A model generated the notes under the pieces. It saw nothing but the letters and a program-made list of their open reading frames with translations. It made no database searches and had not been told where the DNA came from. DNA of 42,946 nucleotides from an uncultured Clostridia bacterium (GTDB lineage Bacteria > Bacillota > Clostridia > TANB77 > CAG-465). The number at the start of each line of letters is the position of its first letter. Position 1 is the stretch's first letter. Positions 1-6,549 of the stretch are shown piece by piece. The translations under genes were made by a program, and so were the position numbers. The stretch is taken from contig CALWOE010000004.1 in assembly GCA_944383035.1 (NCBI GenBank), forward strand, positions 1 to 42,946, given 5' to 3'.

Positions 1-85
1 TTTTCTTCTATTTTTATATTTTTTACTTTACATTTTTTACAAAATTTTACGTGTGTGTGTGTGTGTGTGTGTGTAGTCTTATCAT
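1..85 (-). other. Possible gene start interrupted by an (AC)n tract, running off the left edge
   Basis: On the minus strand a good ribosome binding site (AAAGGAG) lies seven bases before an ATG at 85, and a promoter lies upstream at 144-173. The frame reads Met-Ile-Arg-Leu and then alternating His-Thr codons from the (AC)12 tract, and reaches TAA just after the repeat. With one dinucleotide fewer, the frame would stay open to the window edge and would include a Cys-Lys-Lys-Cys motif. The other repeat phase also stops soon after the tract. This suggests a phase-variable gene in its off state, an indel error in the tract, or a short leader peptide. The product is unknown because the window ends here. 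Confidence 0.3.
51..74. repeat. (GT)12 dinucleotide microsatellite
   Basis: Twelve uninterrupted GT units. Pure dinucleotide tracts of this length are uncommon in bacterial chromosomes and are prone to slipped-strand change. This one sits immediately after a well-formed minus-strand translation start at 85. Confidence 0.97.
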
Positions 86-143
86 ACTTGCACTCCTTTT
101 GGTTTACATATATTGATTTTATTTGTTTCCATTTTATACTAAA

Positions 144-173
144 ATTATATATTATTTTCCTAAAATTTTTCAA
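144..173 (-). promoter_or_regulatory. Sigma-A-type promoter for the leftmost minus-strand gene
   Basis: On the minus strand, TTGAAA (168-173) is followed after 18 bases by TATAAT (144-149). It lies just past the terminator of the superoxide reductase gene and about 60 bases before the ATG at 85, so that start probably has its own transcript. Confidence 0.5.
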
Positions 174-195
174 GTATTTTTTTCATTATTACAAA

Positions 196-224
196 AAAAG
201 TTTGAATTTCAAATCCAAACTTTT
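196..224 (-). terminator. Intrinsic terminator of the superoxide reductase gene
   Basis: The hairpin arms AAAAGTTTG (196-204) and CAAACTTTT (216-224) enclose a short secondary stem. They are followed on the minus strand by a run of T. The hairpin begins 14 bases past the stop codon at 238. Confidence 0.8.
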
Positions 225-237
225 CTAAATTTTTATA

Positions 238-606
238 TTATTCTACTTCACAACCCCATAAGCCATGTTTATTACAATAGCTATATATTTTTGCACCTTT
301 TACATAATCAAAAGTACATTTTGCAACTTCTCCTGGATTAAATTTTACCATTTCTTCTTTATTATCATAAACATAAAGTATGTATTCTATATAATGGTCA
401 TCATCCATAACATGATTTACTGTAACACTAATTTTATCTCCAGCTTTTTCATATGTTGGCATATGTTTTTCAAAGCTTGCTTCAACACTATTTGGTGTTA
501 AAGTTACCATTTTATTACCACAACATGAAATATCACTATTTCCTTCTAATACTCTTACTACAGTATTGCATATATTGCATTTTTTTATAACTACTTCTTT
601 ATTCAT
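238..606 (-). CDS. dfx: Desulfoferrodoxin / superoxide reductase
   Basis: Non-haem iron enzyme that reduces superoxide to hydrogen peroxide without releasing oxygen, a typical defence of anaerobes, located in the cytoplasm. The 122 residues fit the two-domain (2Fe) family. An N-terminal desulforedoxin-like domain carries Cys10, Cys13 and the adjacent pair Cys28-Cys29, which bind the rubredoxin-type iron. The C-terminal catalytic domain has Glu46-Lys47-His48, His65, His71 (DHYIEY), Cys111 and His114 (YCNKHGLW), the His4-Cys1 iron site. The start is supported by AGGAGG about nine bases upstream. It is monocistronic: its own TATAAT lies at 637-642 and a terminator follows. Electron donors such as rubredoxin are not encoded nearby. 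Confidence 0.95.
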   Translation of the reverse strand: MNKEVVIKKCNICNTVVRVLEGNSDISCCGNKMVTLTPNSVEASFEKHMPTYEKAGDKISVTVNHVMDDDHYIEYILYVYDNKEEMVKFNPGEVAKCTFDYVKGAKIYSYCNKHGLWGCEVE

Positions 607-636
607 AACTTATTCCTCCTCTTTAAATACATAATC

Positions 637-665
637 ATTATATCACATTTATTTATTATTTTAAA
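637..665 (-). promoter_or_regulatory. Promoter of the superoxide reductase gene
   Basis: On the minus strand, a perfect TATAAT (637-642) is preceded at 17 bases by a weak TTTAAA (660-665), about 30 bases before the ATG. It faces the divergent promoter of the pseudouridine synthase. Confidence 0.5.
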
Positions 666-672
666 TATATAT

Positions 673-700
673 TTGATTTTTATAAAAATACATATATAAT
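673..700 (+). promoter_or_regulatory. Possible promoter of the RluA-family gene
   Basis: TTGATT (673-678) is followed after 16 bases by TATAAT (695-700), which ends 15 bases before the ATG. The leader would therefore be very short. The surrounding DNA is so AT-rich that this is only moderately supported. Confidence 0.35.
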
Positions 701-715
701 ATATATGGTGATTTA

Positions 716-1642
716 ATGATTTTAACATATATTATAAAAGGAAATGAAAAAAATAAAACATTAAAAGATATATTAAAAAATAAATTATATATTTCTACAA
801 AATCACTTACTAATTTAAAACAAAATGGTGGTATTACTGTAAATGATAAAAATGTAAATGTAACATATATAGTTAATACTAACGATATAATTAAAGTAGA
901 TTTTTCAAAAAAGACAAAAACCAAACCAAGTTTTTTAGATAAATTTGAAATAGTGAATAAAAAAATTAATATATTATATGAAGATGAATATTTATTAGTG
1001 GTAAACAAAGATATAAACACACCTATTCACCCATCAGCAAACAATTATACAAATACGCTTTCTAATTATGTTGCATACTATTTAAAAAAACAAAACATAG
1101 ATGGTATACATATTATAACTAGACTTGATAAAAATACAAGTGGTATATGTATTTTTGCCAAAAATGAATACATACAAGAATTATTTACAAGGAAAAAAGA
1201 AGATATAAATTTAACAAAAGAATATATTGCAATTGTAAATAATATTATAAAAGTTGATCATGATGTTATAACAAAAAAAATTGCAAGAAAAAAAGATAGC
1301 ATTATTACAAGAGAAATAAATGAACAAGAAGGAGAATTTGCTAAAACTGAATTTTTTGTATTAAAAAGGAATTATAACAAAAACTATACTGTAGTAAAAT
1401 TAATTTTACATACTGGAAGAACCCATCAAATTAGAGTACATATGTTATCTATTGGACATATTTTACTTGGTGATGATTTGTATGCAAAAGAATATAATAT
1501 AAAAAATATTTCTAAATATATAACTCGACAAGCTCTACATGCATATAAAGTATCTTTTAATCATCCTATTACAAACAAAAAAATAGAAATTATAGCTAAA
1601 ATTCCAGAAGATATGAATAAATTAATAAAAAATGATAGTTAA
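716..1642 (+). CDS. RluA-family pseudouridine synthase
   Basis: Isomerises specific uridines to pseudouridine in ribosomal RNA (or tRNA). The 308 residues have the usual layout: an S4-like RNA-binding segment at roughly residues 15-75, then the catalytic domain. The family motif RLDKNTSG is present, with Asp138 as the catalytic aspartate, and the later motif GRTHQIRVH is intact. Only a weak GGTGA precedes the ATG, so the start is reasonable but not certain. It is one of the few plus-strand genes and stands alone between a promoter and a bidirectional terminator. The RluD, RluC and related subgroups cannot be told apart by eye, so no gene symbol is given. Confidence 0.93.
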   Translation: MILTYIIKGNEKNKTLKDILKNKLYISTKSLTNLKQNGGITVNDKNVNVTYIVNTNDIIKVDFSKKTKTKPSFLDKFEIVNKKINILYEDEYLLVVNKDINTPIHPSANNYTNTLSNYVAYYLKKQNIDGIHIITRLDKNTSGICIFAKNEYIQELFTRKKEDINLTKEYIAIVNNIIKVDHDVITKKIARKKDSIITREINEQEGEFAKTEFFVLKRNYNKNYTVVKLILHTGRTHQIRVHMLSIGHILLGDDLYAKEYNIKNISKYITRQALHAYKVSFNHPITNKKIEIIAKIPEDMNKLIKNDS

Positions 1643-1653
1643 AATTAACTATC
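1634..1653. terminator. Bidirectional terminator between convergent genes
   Basis: Perfect nine-base arms GATAGTTAA (1634-1642) and TTAACTATC (1645-1653) with a two-base centre. They are followed by ACTTTTTT on the plus strand and by ATTTTTTA on the minus strand. The hairpin overlaps the stop codons of both convergent genes, an economical shared terminator. Confidence 0.88.
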
Positions 1654-2181
1654 ACTTTTTTGGTAATATACACCATTTTTTTCTTCATATTCATTTAAAA
1701 TAGAGAAAAGATTTTCAAATATTTCAATGTATTCTTCTACTCCTTTACAAATAATATTTACTTTGTAAATATGTCCTTTTTTGTGACCAGTAATTACACA
1801 TTTTCCTCTTACATCATCAATTTTGCCTACAACATATTTAAATTTTTCTAAATTATCTCTATCATATTTTAAGGTCATATGACCTAAATCTTTAGTATAA
1901 TAATTTAATTTCTTTTTTGAGTTTTTAAATTTATAACCCACTTTTTCTAATTCGTTTTTTGTTTTAATCTTTTTAACATCTTTTCCATATTGCTCTAACC
2001 TACTACTAACATCTATATTAATAAAGTTTTCTATAAATTTTTCTAAATTACTTGTTAATAAAGTAATTTTAATTCTTTTTTTAACATTAGATGTTTTTTC
2101 GATTATATCTTCTTTACAATCGTAAGATAAAATCTTAACATAAAAAATATTACTCTTTAAGTCATAAAAATTTGGTGTCAT
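1645..2181 (-). CDS. Unknown cytoplasmic protein, 178 aa
   Basis: I do not recognise a family. The protein is rich in Lys, Asn and Ile, with no signal peptide, no membrane segment and no obvious metal motif. It has a basic middle section (about residues 65-95) and an acidic C-terminal helix (about 148-170). The start has AGGAGG ten bases upstream. Composition matches the neighbours, so there is no sign of transfer. Its stop overlaps the shared bidirectional terminator. Upstream lies a long intergenic region with a 13-base inverted repeat. Confidence 0.75.
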   Translation of the reverse strand: MTPNFYDLKSNIFYVKILSYDCKEDIIEKTSNVKKRIKITLLTSNLEKFIENFINIDVSSRLEQYGKDVKKIKTKNELEKVGYKFKNSKKKLNYYTKDLGHMTLKYDRDNLEKFKYVVGKIDDVRGKCVITGHKKGHIYKVNIICKGVEEYIEIFENLFSILNEYEEKNGVYYQKSDS

Positions 2182-2216
2182 AATAAGTACTCCTCCTAAT
2201 TAGAATTTTAATAATA

Positions 2217-2268
2217 ATAATATAATCATATATATAACAAAAAATAAAAAACAAGATGATTATATTAT
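2217..2268. repeat. 13-base perfect inverted repeat, possible operator
   Basis: The arms are 13 bases each with a 26-base centre. The left arm contains minus-strand sequence resembling a -10 element for the 178-residue protein gene. It may be a regulator site or a large cruciform or hairpin; AT-richness weakens the case. Confidence 0.4.
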
Positions 2269-2329
2269 ATTTTTCTCATTTTGTCAAATATTTTTATGTA
2301 ATCGTTTAAATACTCATCAATATAAATAG

Positions 2330-2358
2330 TTGCTTTTACATAAAATTTGTGGTATAAT
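2330..2358 (+). promoter_or_regulatory. Promoter of the repeat lipoprotein gene
   Basis: TTGCTT (2330-2335) is followed by a 17-base spacer and a perfect TATAAT (2353-2358), about 48 bases before the ATG at 2407. Confidence 0.75.
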
Positions 2359-2406
2359 ATCTTCGTTAAAAATTAAAAAACCAATTTAACTATAGGAGGA
2401 ATTATA

Positions 2407-3246
2407 ATGAAAAAAGCAATAATTTGTTTTCTAATTTTTACATGTCTTGTTGGTTGCTCTTTTAGTGCACCAAATCATAGCAAGCAAAAAAACATTAGAA
2501 CTGTTTGTTTTTTAGATAAAGATGACATGTATATAAACAAACCAATATATGATGAGGAAGAAAATGTAATGTATCTTAAAAGAAGATACGACATTAGTAT
2601 TATGTATGAAAAAAATGTAACACCAAAATTATATGATGCAAATACTAGTACTTATGAAGTAATGCCTCTAAGCCTTTCTTCACCTGTTTCAATTTATTAT
2701 GATGATATTGAAAAAGTAATGTATATTGCAGTATATAACGGTATTACCTATATGGTAAAAAGTACAAATCAAGTTAAAACATATGATGCAGAAACATCAA
2801 TTTATTCAGAAATCTCAAAACCATTATCTCTTATGACTGAGGCAAAATTCTATTTAGATAAAAACCAAGATGTTATATATCTTTGTTTAAATAATGGAAT
2901 ATCCGTTATGCTAAATCAAGATGGATTACCAAAATCATCTATTAGTAATAACAATTTTTATTATTTAAATGATCTAAATGAATTAGAAGATGGTATTATT
3001 TTAATTGATACTTCAACAAATTTTATGTATTTAAAGCATAAAAACGGTATAACAGCTATGGTATCTTCTGATGGTAAATCACTTAAATATCAAGATTCTT
3101 TTAAAGAACTTTATAGTGGTTTAGAATTTCAAAATATGAACAGTGAAAATATTATTCCAGATGAAGAAAACAATGTTTTATACTATGTTGATAATAATTG
3201 TATGACTATATTATATTATTTTAACGGAAAAACAAGATCAAAATAA
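2407..3246 (+). CDS. Lipoprotein with five tandem beta-type repeats
   Basis: Predicted surface lipoprotein of 279 residues. A short signal peptide ends in the lipobox Leu14-Val15-Gly16-Cys17. The rest is five degenerate repeats of about 35-45 residues with the pattern Asp/Glu-x-x-x-Asn-Val-Met-Tyr-Leu ... Asn-Gly-Ile-Thr-x-Met ... Asp-Gly-Lys. They cover roughly residues 45-77, 93-127, 145-178, 195-229 and 248-278. From memory the unit resembles short domains of the DUF6440 type, which contain a similar 'Val-x-Tyr-Leu ... Gly-Gly-Ile-Thr' hairpin; this was not tested. AGGAGG precedes the ATG. Its own promoter and terminator show it is monocistronic. The substrate or partner is unknown. A repeat-built extracellular binding or adhesion module is my inference. 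Confidence 0.8.
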   Translation: MKKAIICFLIFTCLVGCSFSAPNHSKQKNIRTVCFLDKDDMYINKPIYDEEENVMYLKRRYDISIMYEKNVTPKLYDANTSTYEVMPLSLSSPVSIYYDDIEKVMYIAVYNGITYMVKSTNQVKTYDAETSIYSEISKPLSLMTEAKFYLDKNQDVIYLCLNNGISVMLNQDGLPKSSISNNNFYYLNDLNELEDGIILIDTSTNFMYLKHKNGITAMVSSDGKSLKYQDSFKELYSGLEFQNMNSENIIPDEENNVLYYVDNNCMTILYYFNGKTRSK

Positions 3247-3262
3247 AGTAATATTAAATAAA

Positions 3263-3300
3263 AAATAAGATCTGTGATTAAATTATCGCAAATCTTATTT
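3263..3300. terminator. Bidirectional terminator
   Basis: Sixteen-base arms (3263-3278 and 3285-3300) have one mismatch and one G-T pair, a TAAATT loop, and T runs on both strands. The hairpin lies between the convergent lipoprotein and DHH genes and can serve both. Confidence 0.85.
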
Positions 3301-3319
3301 TTTTCATATTATAAAACAA

Positions 3320-4252
3320 TTAATAAATACTTTTTATAATACTTTTAAATTTTTCATTTTCCTGTAAATTGCTTCCTGCACCTCTATGACCTTTTCCACC
3401 AAAATATTTTGCCACCAAAGATACATCAACATCTTTTACTTGTCTATATGATACAGTATTAATATCAGTCATAATCATTCCTACAGCATCAATATTATTT
3501 ATATTGTTTTCTTTAATAAACTTATTCATATCATTTCTATATTTATATGGACATTTAACAAATCCAACTTTAAAATCATTATCCACTATATGTAAATTAA
3601 TACATTTCATGTCTTTTAATATATTTAAAATATCTTTTTTACTTTCTTTGTTAAATTTATCTATAACTTCTTGTTCAAAATTATTAAATACTATAGAATC
3701 TGAATTATCTACTTTATAATTAATAATATCAAGATATTTTTCATATCCTAAAACTTCAAATAAAATGTGAAGATATCTAGCCTTTGTATTATTATTTTTT
3801 TCCCAGTCCCATACATCATATTGTCTTGTCCATTCAACAAGTTCATCTAAAATGTTACTTCTTTGCAAGAAATTTTTTTCTATTAAGTAGTCGTAAAAAA
3901 GACTTGTTCCTGATACTTTTTTTCCATCTTTTTCTACAATAATATTTACAAAATCATATTTATTATTTCCTTCTTCTATTTCTGTTTTATGATGATCTAA
4001 AACTAATAGTTTATTTTTTAAGATATCATCATTTGAAATAAACTTTAGTATGGGTTCTTTTATACATAAATCTGTTACAAATATTTTATCATAATTATAA
4101 ATTTCTTTAGATTTAATATATTTTTCTACATTTTTTGTTATATCAAAAGTCTTTGTAGGAACAAGAGTATAATCACCAAAAGCTTTTCTTGCAAGTATTG
4201 CACATCCCATACCATCTATATCTTGACTATGTGTAAAAAGTAATACTTTCAT
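3320..4252 (-). CDS. DHH/DHHA1 family phosphoesterase
   Basis: Predicted Mn-dependent phosphodiesterase of 310 residues, in the group that includes oligoribonucleases and cyclic-dinucleotide phosphodiesterases. The N-terminal DHH domain has His8, Asp11 and Asp13 (HSQDIDG), Asp61 (VTDLC) and Asp86-His87-His88. The C-terminal DHHA1 domain ends in a Gly-Gly-Lys-Gly-His-Arg-Gly-Ala-Gly motif near residue 285, the usual substrate-binding glycine loop. There is no membrane segment, so it is cytoplasmic. GGAGGA precedes the ATG. The gene starts only 65 bases after the 3' end of tRNA-fMet, with a strong hairpin between, so it may depend on read-through from the tRNA promoter. Whether it degrades nanoRNA or another dinucleotide cannot be decided by eye. 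Confidence 0.9.
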   Translation of the reverse strand: MKVLLFTHSQDIDGMGCAILARKAFGDYTLVPTKTFDITKNVEKYIKSKEIYNYDKIFVTDLCIKEPILKFISNDDILKNKLLVLDHHKTEIEEGNNKYDFVNIIVEKDGKKVSGTSLFYDYLIEKNFLQRSNILDELVEWTRQYDVWDWEKNNNTKARYLHILFEVLGYEKYLDIINYKVDNSDSIVFNNFEQEVIDKFNKESKKDILNILKDMKCINLHIVDNDFKVGFVKCPYKYRNDMNKFIKENNINNIDAVGMIMTDINTVSYRQVKDVDVSLVAKYFGGKGHRGAGSNLQENEKFKSIIKSIY

Positions 4253-4276
4253 TTTTCCTCCTATTTTAAAAAAAAT

Positions 4277-4307
4277 CTTAGAATTATTGATATATCAATA
4301 TTCTAAG
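4277..4307 (-). terminator. Hairpin between tRNA-fMet and the DHH gene
   Basis: An inverted repeat anchored by CTTAGAAT/ATTCTAAG and extended by ATTGAT/ATCAAT is followed on the minus strand by eight T. It fits a terminator for the tRNA transcript. Because no convincing promoter lies between it and the DHH gene, it may act as an attenuator. Confidence 0.8.
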
Positions 4308-4317
4308 ACTTTTTTTC

Positions 4318-4393
4318 TGGTTGCGAGAGGTAGACTCGAACTACCGACCTTCGGGTTATGAGCCCGACGAGCTGCCAACTGCTCTATCTCGCG
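4318..4393 (-). tRNA. Initiator tRNA-fMet (CAT)
   Basis: A cloverleaf of 76 bases including an encoded CCA (complement at 4318-4320). The acceptor stem is CGCGAGA/TCTCGCA, with the C1-A72 mismatch that marks bacterial initiators. The anticodon loop CTCATAA sits on a stem ending in three consecutive G-C pairs, a second initiator hallmark. It is co-transcribed with the elongator tRNA-Met upstream. Confidence 0.97.
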
Positions 4394-4455
4394 ATACACT
4401 ATAATAATTATATAATAAATTATATGTAATGTCAATATAATTTATTACAAAAAAT

Positions 4456-4532
4456 TGGTAGCGGCGACGGGAGTCGAACCTGTGACCTTTCGGGTATGAA
4501 CCGAACGCTCTAGCCAACTAAGCTACGCCGCC
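4456..4532 (-). tRNA. Elongator tRNA-Met (CAT)
   Basis: A cloverleaf of 77 bases with encoded CCA. The acceptor is GGCGGCG/CGCCGCT, the anticodon loop is TTCATAC with CAT, and the T loop is TTCGACT. The sequence closely resembles elongator tRNA-Met of Bacillus. The other CAT possibility, tRNA-Ile2 with lysidine, normally has a different acceptor and anticodon stem. A consensus promoter lies just upstream. Confidence 0.95.
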
Positions 4533-4548
4533 ATCAATTACAGATTCA

Positions 4549-4577
4549 ATTATACAATATTCAAAATATATTGTCAA
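4549..4577 (-). promoter_or_regulatory. Consensus promoter of the tRNA pair
   Basis: On the minus strand, TTGACA (4572-4577), 17 bases, then TATAAT (4549-4554), 17 bases before the 5' end of tRNA-Met. Both hexamers are perfect, as expected for stable RNA. Confidence 0.9.
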
Positions 4578-4600
4578 TACTTTTTATAATATTATATGCA

Positions 4601-4638
4601 AAAAATATCTTAAGATACACATAATCTAAGATATTTTT
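4601..4638 (-). terminator. Terminator of recJ
   Basis: The arms AAAAATATCTTA (4601-4612) and TAAGATATTTTT (4627-4638), with a further GAT/ATC pairing inside, are followed by T on the minus strand. It lies directly after the recJ stop at 4642. Confidence 0.8.
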
Positions 4639-4641
4639 TTG

Positions 4642-6327
4642 CTATATTGATTTTTTAAAATCCTGTACTACAAGTTGAATTGTTTTTGGAGTATTGTATG
4701 TATTAACTTCTACATTACAAACAACATCTATTAAATCGCCAATTTTTATTTCGTCTCTTCTATCTCCCTGTGAAAAAGCTATTGCTTCTATTAAAAACTT
4801 ATCATCCTTTAATGTAAATTTTAAATGTTTATCATCTTTTAAAGTTCTAATTGCAACAACCTTTATATTTTTATATAAAAATACAGGAACCTTATTTGAT
4901 TGACCATATGGTTTTAAATTATATATATCTTTTAATAAACTTGTATTTAAATCTTTTCTGTATATTTGCATATCAATATCAATAATTTGTAATGTATCTC
5001 CATCAGTTCTTTTATTTACAATTTCATCAAATTTTAATACAAAATCATTTAATTTTTCTTCTGATATTGTAAGTCCTGCTGCAAGTTCATGACCACCAAA
5101 TTGTTCTATATAGTCTTTACACTCACATAAACTATCATATAAAGAAAAACCAACTTGACATCTTCCAGATCCACGTATTACTCCTTGTTCTTTTGTAAGA
5201 AGTATAATTGGCTTGTAATACATACTGACAAGTCTTGATGCTACTATACCTATTACTCCATTATGCCAATTTTCATTATACAAAACAATTCCACTATTTT
5301 TATCTAATTTATTTTTAGTTATCATATCTATTGCTTCATCAAATATATTTTTTTCAACTGTCTGTCTTTCTATATTTAGCATATCTAATTTCTTTGCCAT
5401 TTCTAAAGCTTTCTTTTCATCTTCTTCAAGTAGTAATTTTACTGCAAGTTCTGCATTTCCCATTCTTCCACATGCGTTTATTCTTGGTGCTATTCCAAAA
5501 GAAACCATAAGACTATCTATTTCCTTAAAGTTTACAATTTTAAGTAAAGCTTTTAATCCAATATTTTTTGTTTCTTTTAACATTTCAAGTCCATATTTTG
5601 ATATAATCCTATTTTCATCTACAAGTGGAACTATATCTGATATTGTTCCAACTGCTACTATATCTAAATATTTTAAATAACTTTCTTTTGGTAAATCATA
5701 TTTTTTTGAAAGTGCTGAAATACATTTAAAAGCAACTCCAACTCCAGCATGCATTTTAAATTTAAAAGTATCATCTTTTTGTTTTGGATTTATTATACAA
5801 ACACAATCTGGTAAAATATCAGAACATTCATGATGATCTGTTATACACATATCCATACCAATTTGTTTTGCATATTTTGCTTCCTCAATTGCTGTTACTC
5901 CACAATCTACAGTTATGACAAGATTTGTTCCTTGAGATTTAATATAATCTAATGCTTGATTATTTACTCCATACCCCTCTATTAATCTATTTGGTAAATA
6001 ATATATGACATCTGCTCCAAGTGAAGTTAAATATTTATACATTACTGTTATACTTGTTATACCATCTACATCATAATCTCCATAAATACATATTTTTTCT
6101 TTATTTTTTATTGCTAAATCTACTCTTTCTACAAACTTATCCATATCTTTAATTAAATATGGATTTTGTAAATATGTTAAATCACCATTTAAGAACATAT
6201 CAATATCTTCAAATTCTATTTGTCTTGCTACTAAAAACTTTGCCATTATTTCTGTAATATTGTATTTTTCAACTATTTTTTTTATATATTCATCATCATA
6301 TTTTTTTACATTCCATACTTTTTTCAT
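4642..6327 (-). CDS. recJ: Single-stranded-DNA-specific exonuclease RecJ
   Basis: 5'-3' exonuclease on single-stranded DNA, used in recombinational and mismatch repair in the cytoplasm. The 561 residues match the family length. The DHH domain has the motif Gly83-Asp-Tyr-Asp-Val-Asp-Gly, Asp141 (ITVDCG) and Asp164-His165-His166. The DHHA1 domain has the loop GGHELAAGLTI at about residue 414. A C-terminal OB-like domain follows. AGGAGGACAA precedes the ATG. The gene has its own promoter (6366-6394) and terminator. The window thus carries two DHH/DHHA1 enzymes on either side of the tRNA pair; they are distinct subfamilies and not a local duplication. Confidence 0.96.
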   Translation of the reverse strand: MKKVWNVKKYDDEYIKKIVEKYNITEIMAKFLVARQIEFEDIDMFLNGDLTYLQNPYLIKDMDKFVERVDLAIKNKEKICIYGDYDVDGITSITVMYKYLTSLGADVIYYLPNRLIEGYGVNNQALDYIKSQGTNLVITVDCGVTAIEEAKYAKQIGMDMCITDHHECSDILPDCVCIINPKQKDDTFKFKMHAGVGVAFKCISALSKKYDLPKESYLKYLDIVAVGTISDIVPLVDENRIISKYGLEMLKETKNIGLKALLKIVNFKEIDSLMVSFGIAPRINACGRMGNAELAVKLLLEEDEKKALEMAKKLDMLNIERQTVEKNIFDEAIDMITKNKLDKNSGIVLYNENWHNGVIGIVASRLVSMYYKPIILLTKEQGVIRGSGRCQVGFSLYDSLCECKDYIEQFGGHELAAGLTISEEKLNDFVLKFDEIVNKRTDGDTLQIIDIDMQIYRKDLNTSLLKDIYNLKPYGQSNKVPVFLYKNIKVVAIRTLKDDKHLKFTLKDDKFLIEAIAFSQGDRRDEIKIGDLIDVVCNVEVNTYNTPKTIQLVVQDFKKSI

Positions 6328-6365
6328 TTGTCCTCCTTATATAAAAATAAACCTATAACATTAAT

Positions 6366-6394
6366 ATTTTACTACATATTACAAAAAAATCCAA
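6366..6394 (-). promoter_or_regulatory. Promoter of recJ
   Basis: On the minus strand, TTGGAT (6389-6394), 17-base spacer, TAAAAT (6366-6371), about 40 bases before the recJ ATG. Confidence 0.6.
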
Positions 6395-6483
6395 TAAAAA
6401 TTTAAAAATATTAATGTAAAATTAATTTAATTTTATAACTATTTTAAGTTGATTTTTGAAAAGTTTAGTACCATACTAAAAAA

Positions 6484-6510
6484 GTGATATAGTAATTTAT
6501 ACCATATCAC
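6484..6510 (-). terminator. Terminator of the Clp-like AAA gene
   Basis: Eleven-base arms GTGATATAGTA (6484-6494) and TACCATATCAC (6500-6510), with one wobble pair, are followed by TTTTTT on the minus strand. A second small inverted repeat, TTTAGTA/TACTAAA (6464-6480), follows immediately. Confidence 0.8.
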
Positions 6511-6549
6511 AAAATTTATGCATTTTTACATACTATTCTATTTATTTTA

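Larger units (their letters stand above)
2182..2406. other. Divergent intergenic region with a 13-base inverted repeat
   Basis: This 225-base region separates two divergent genes. It holds a perfect inverted repeat, ATAATATAATCAT (2217-2229) with ATGATTATATTAT (2256-2268), in front of the 178-residue protein gene, and the promoter of the lipoprotein gene on its right side. I see no coding frame in it. Confidence 0.6.

Noticed and set aside
661..1020. Minus-strand open frame opposite the RluA-family gene
   Set aside because: It is a shadow of a well-supported gene in AT-rich DNA; its hydrophobicity comes from the complement of Lys/Asn codons.
4456..4532. tRNA with CAT anticodon as tRNA-Ile2 (lysidine type)
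   Set aside because: The acceptor and anticodon stems resemble elongator tRNA-Met of Bacillus, not the usual tRNA-Ile2.
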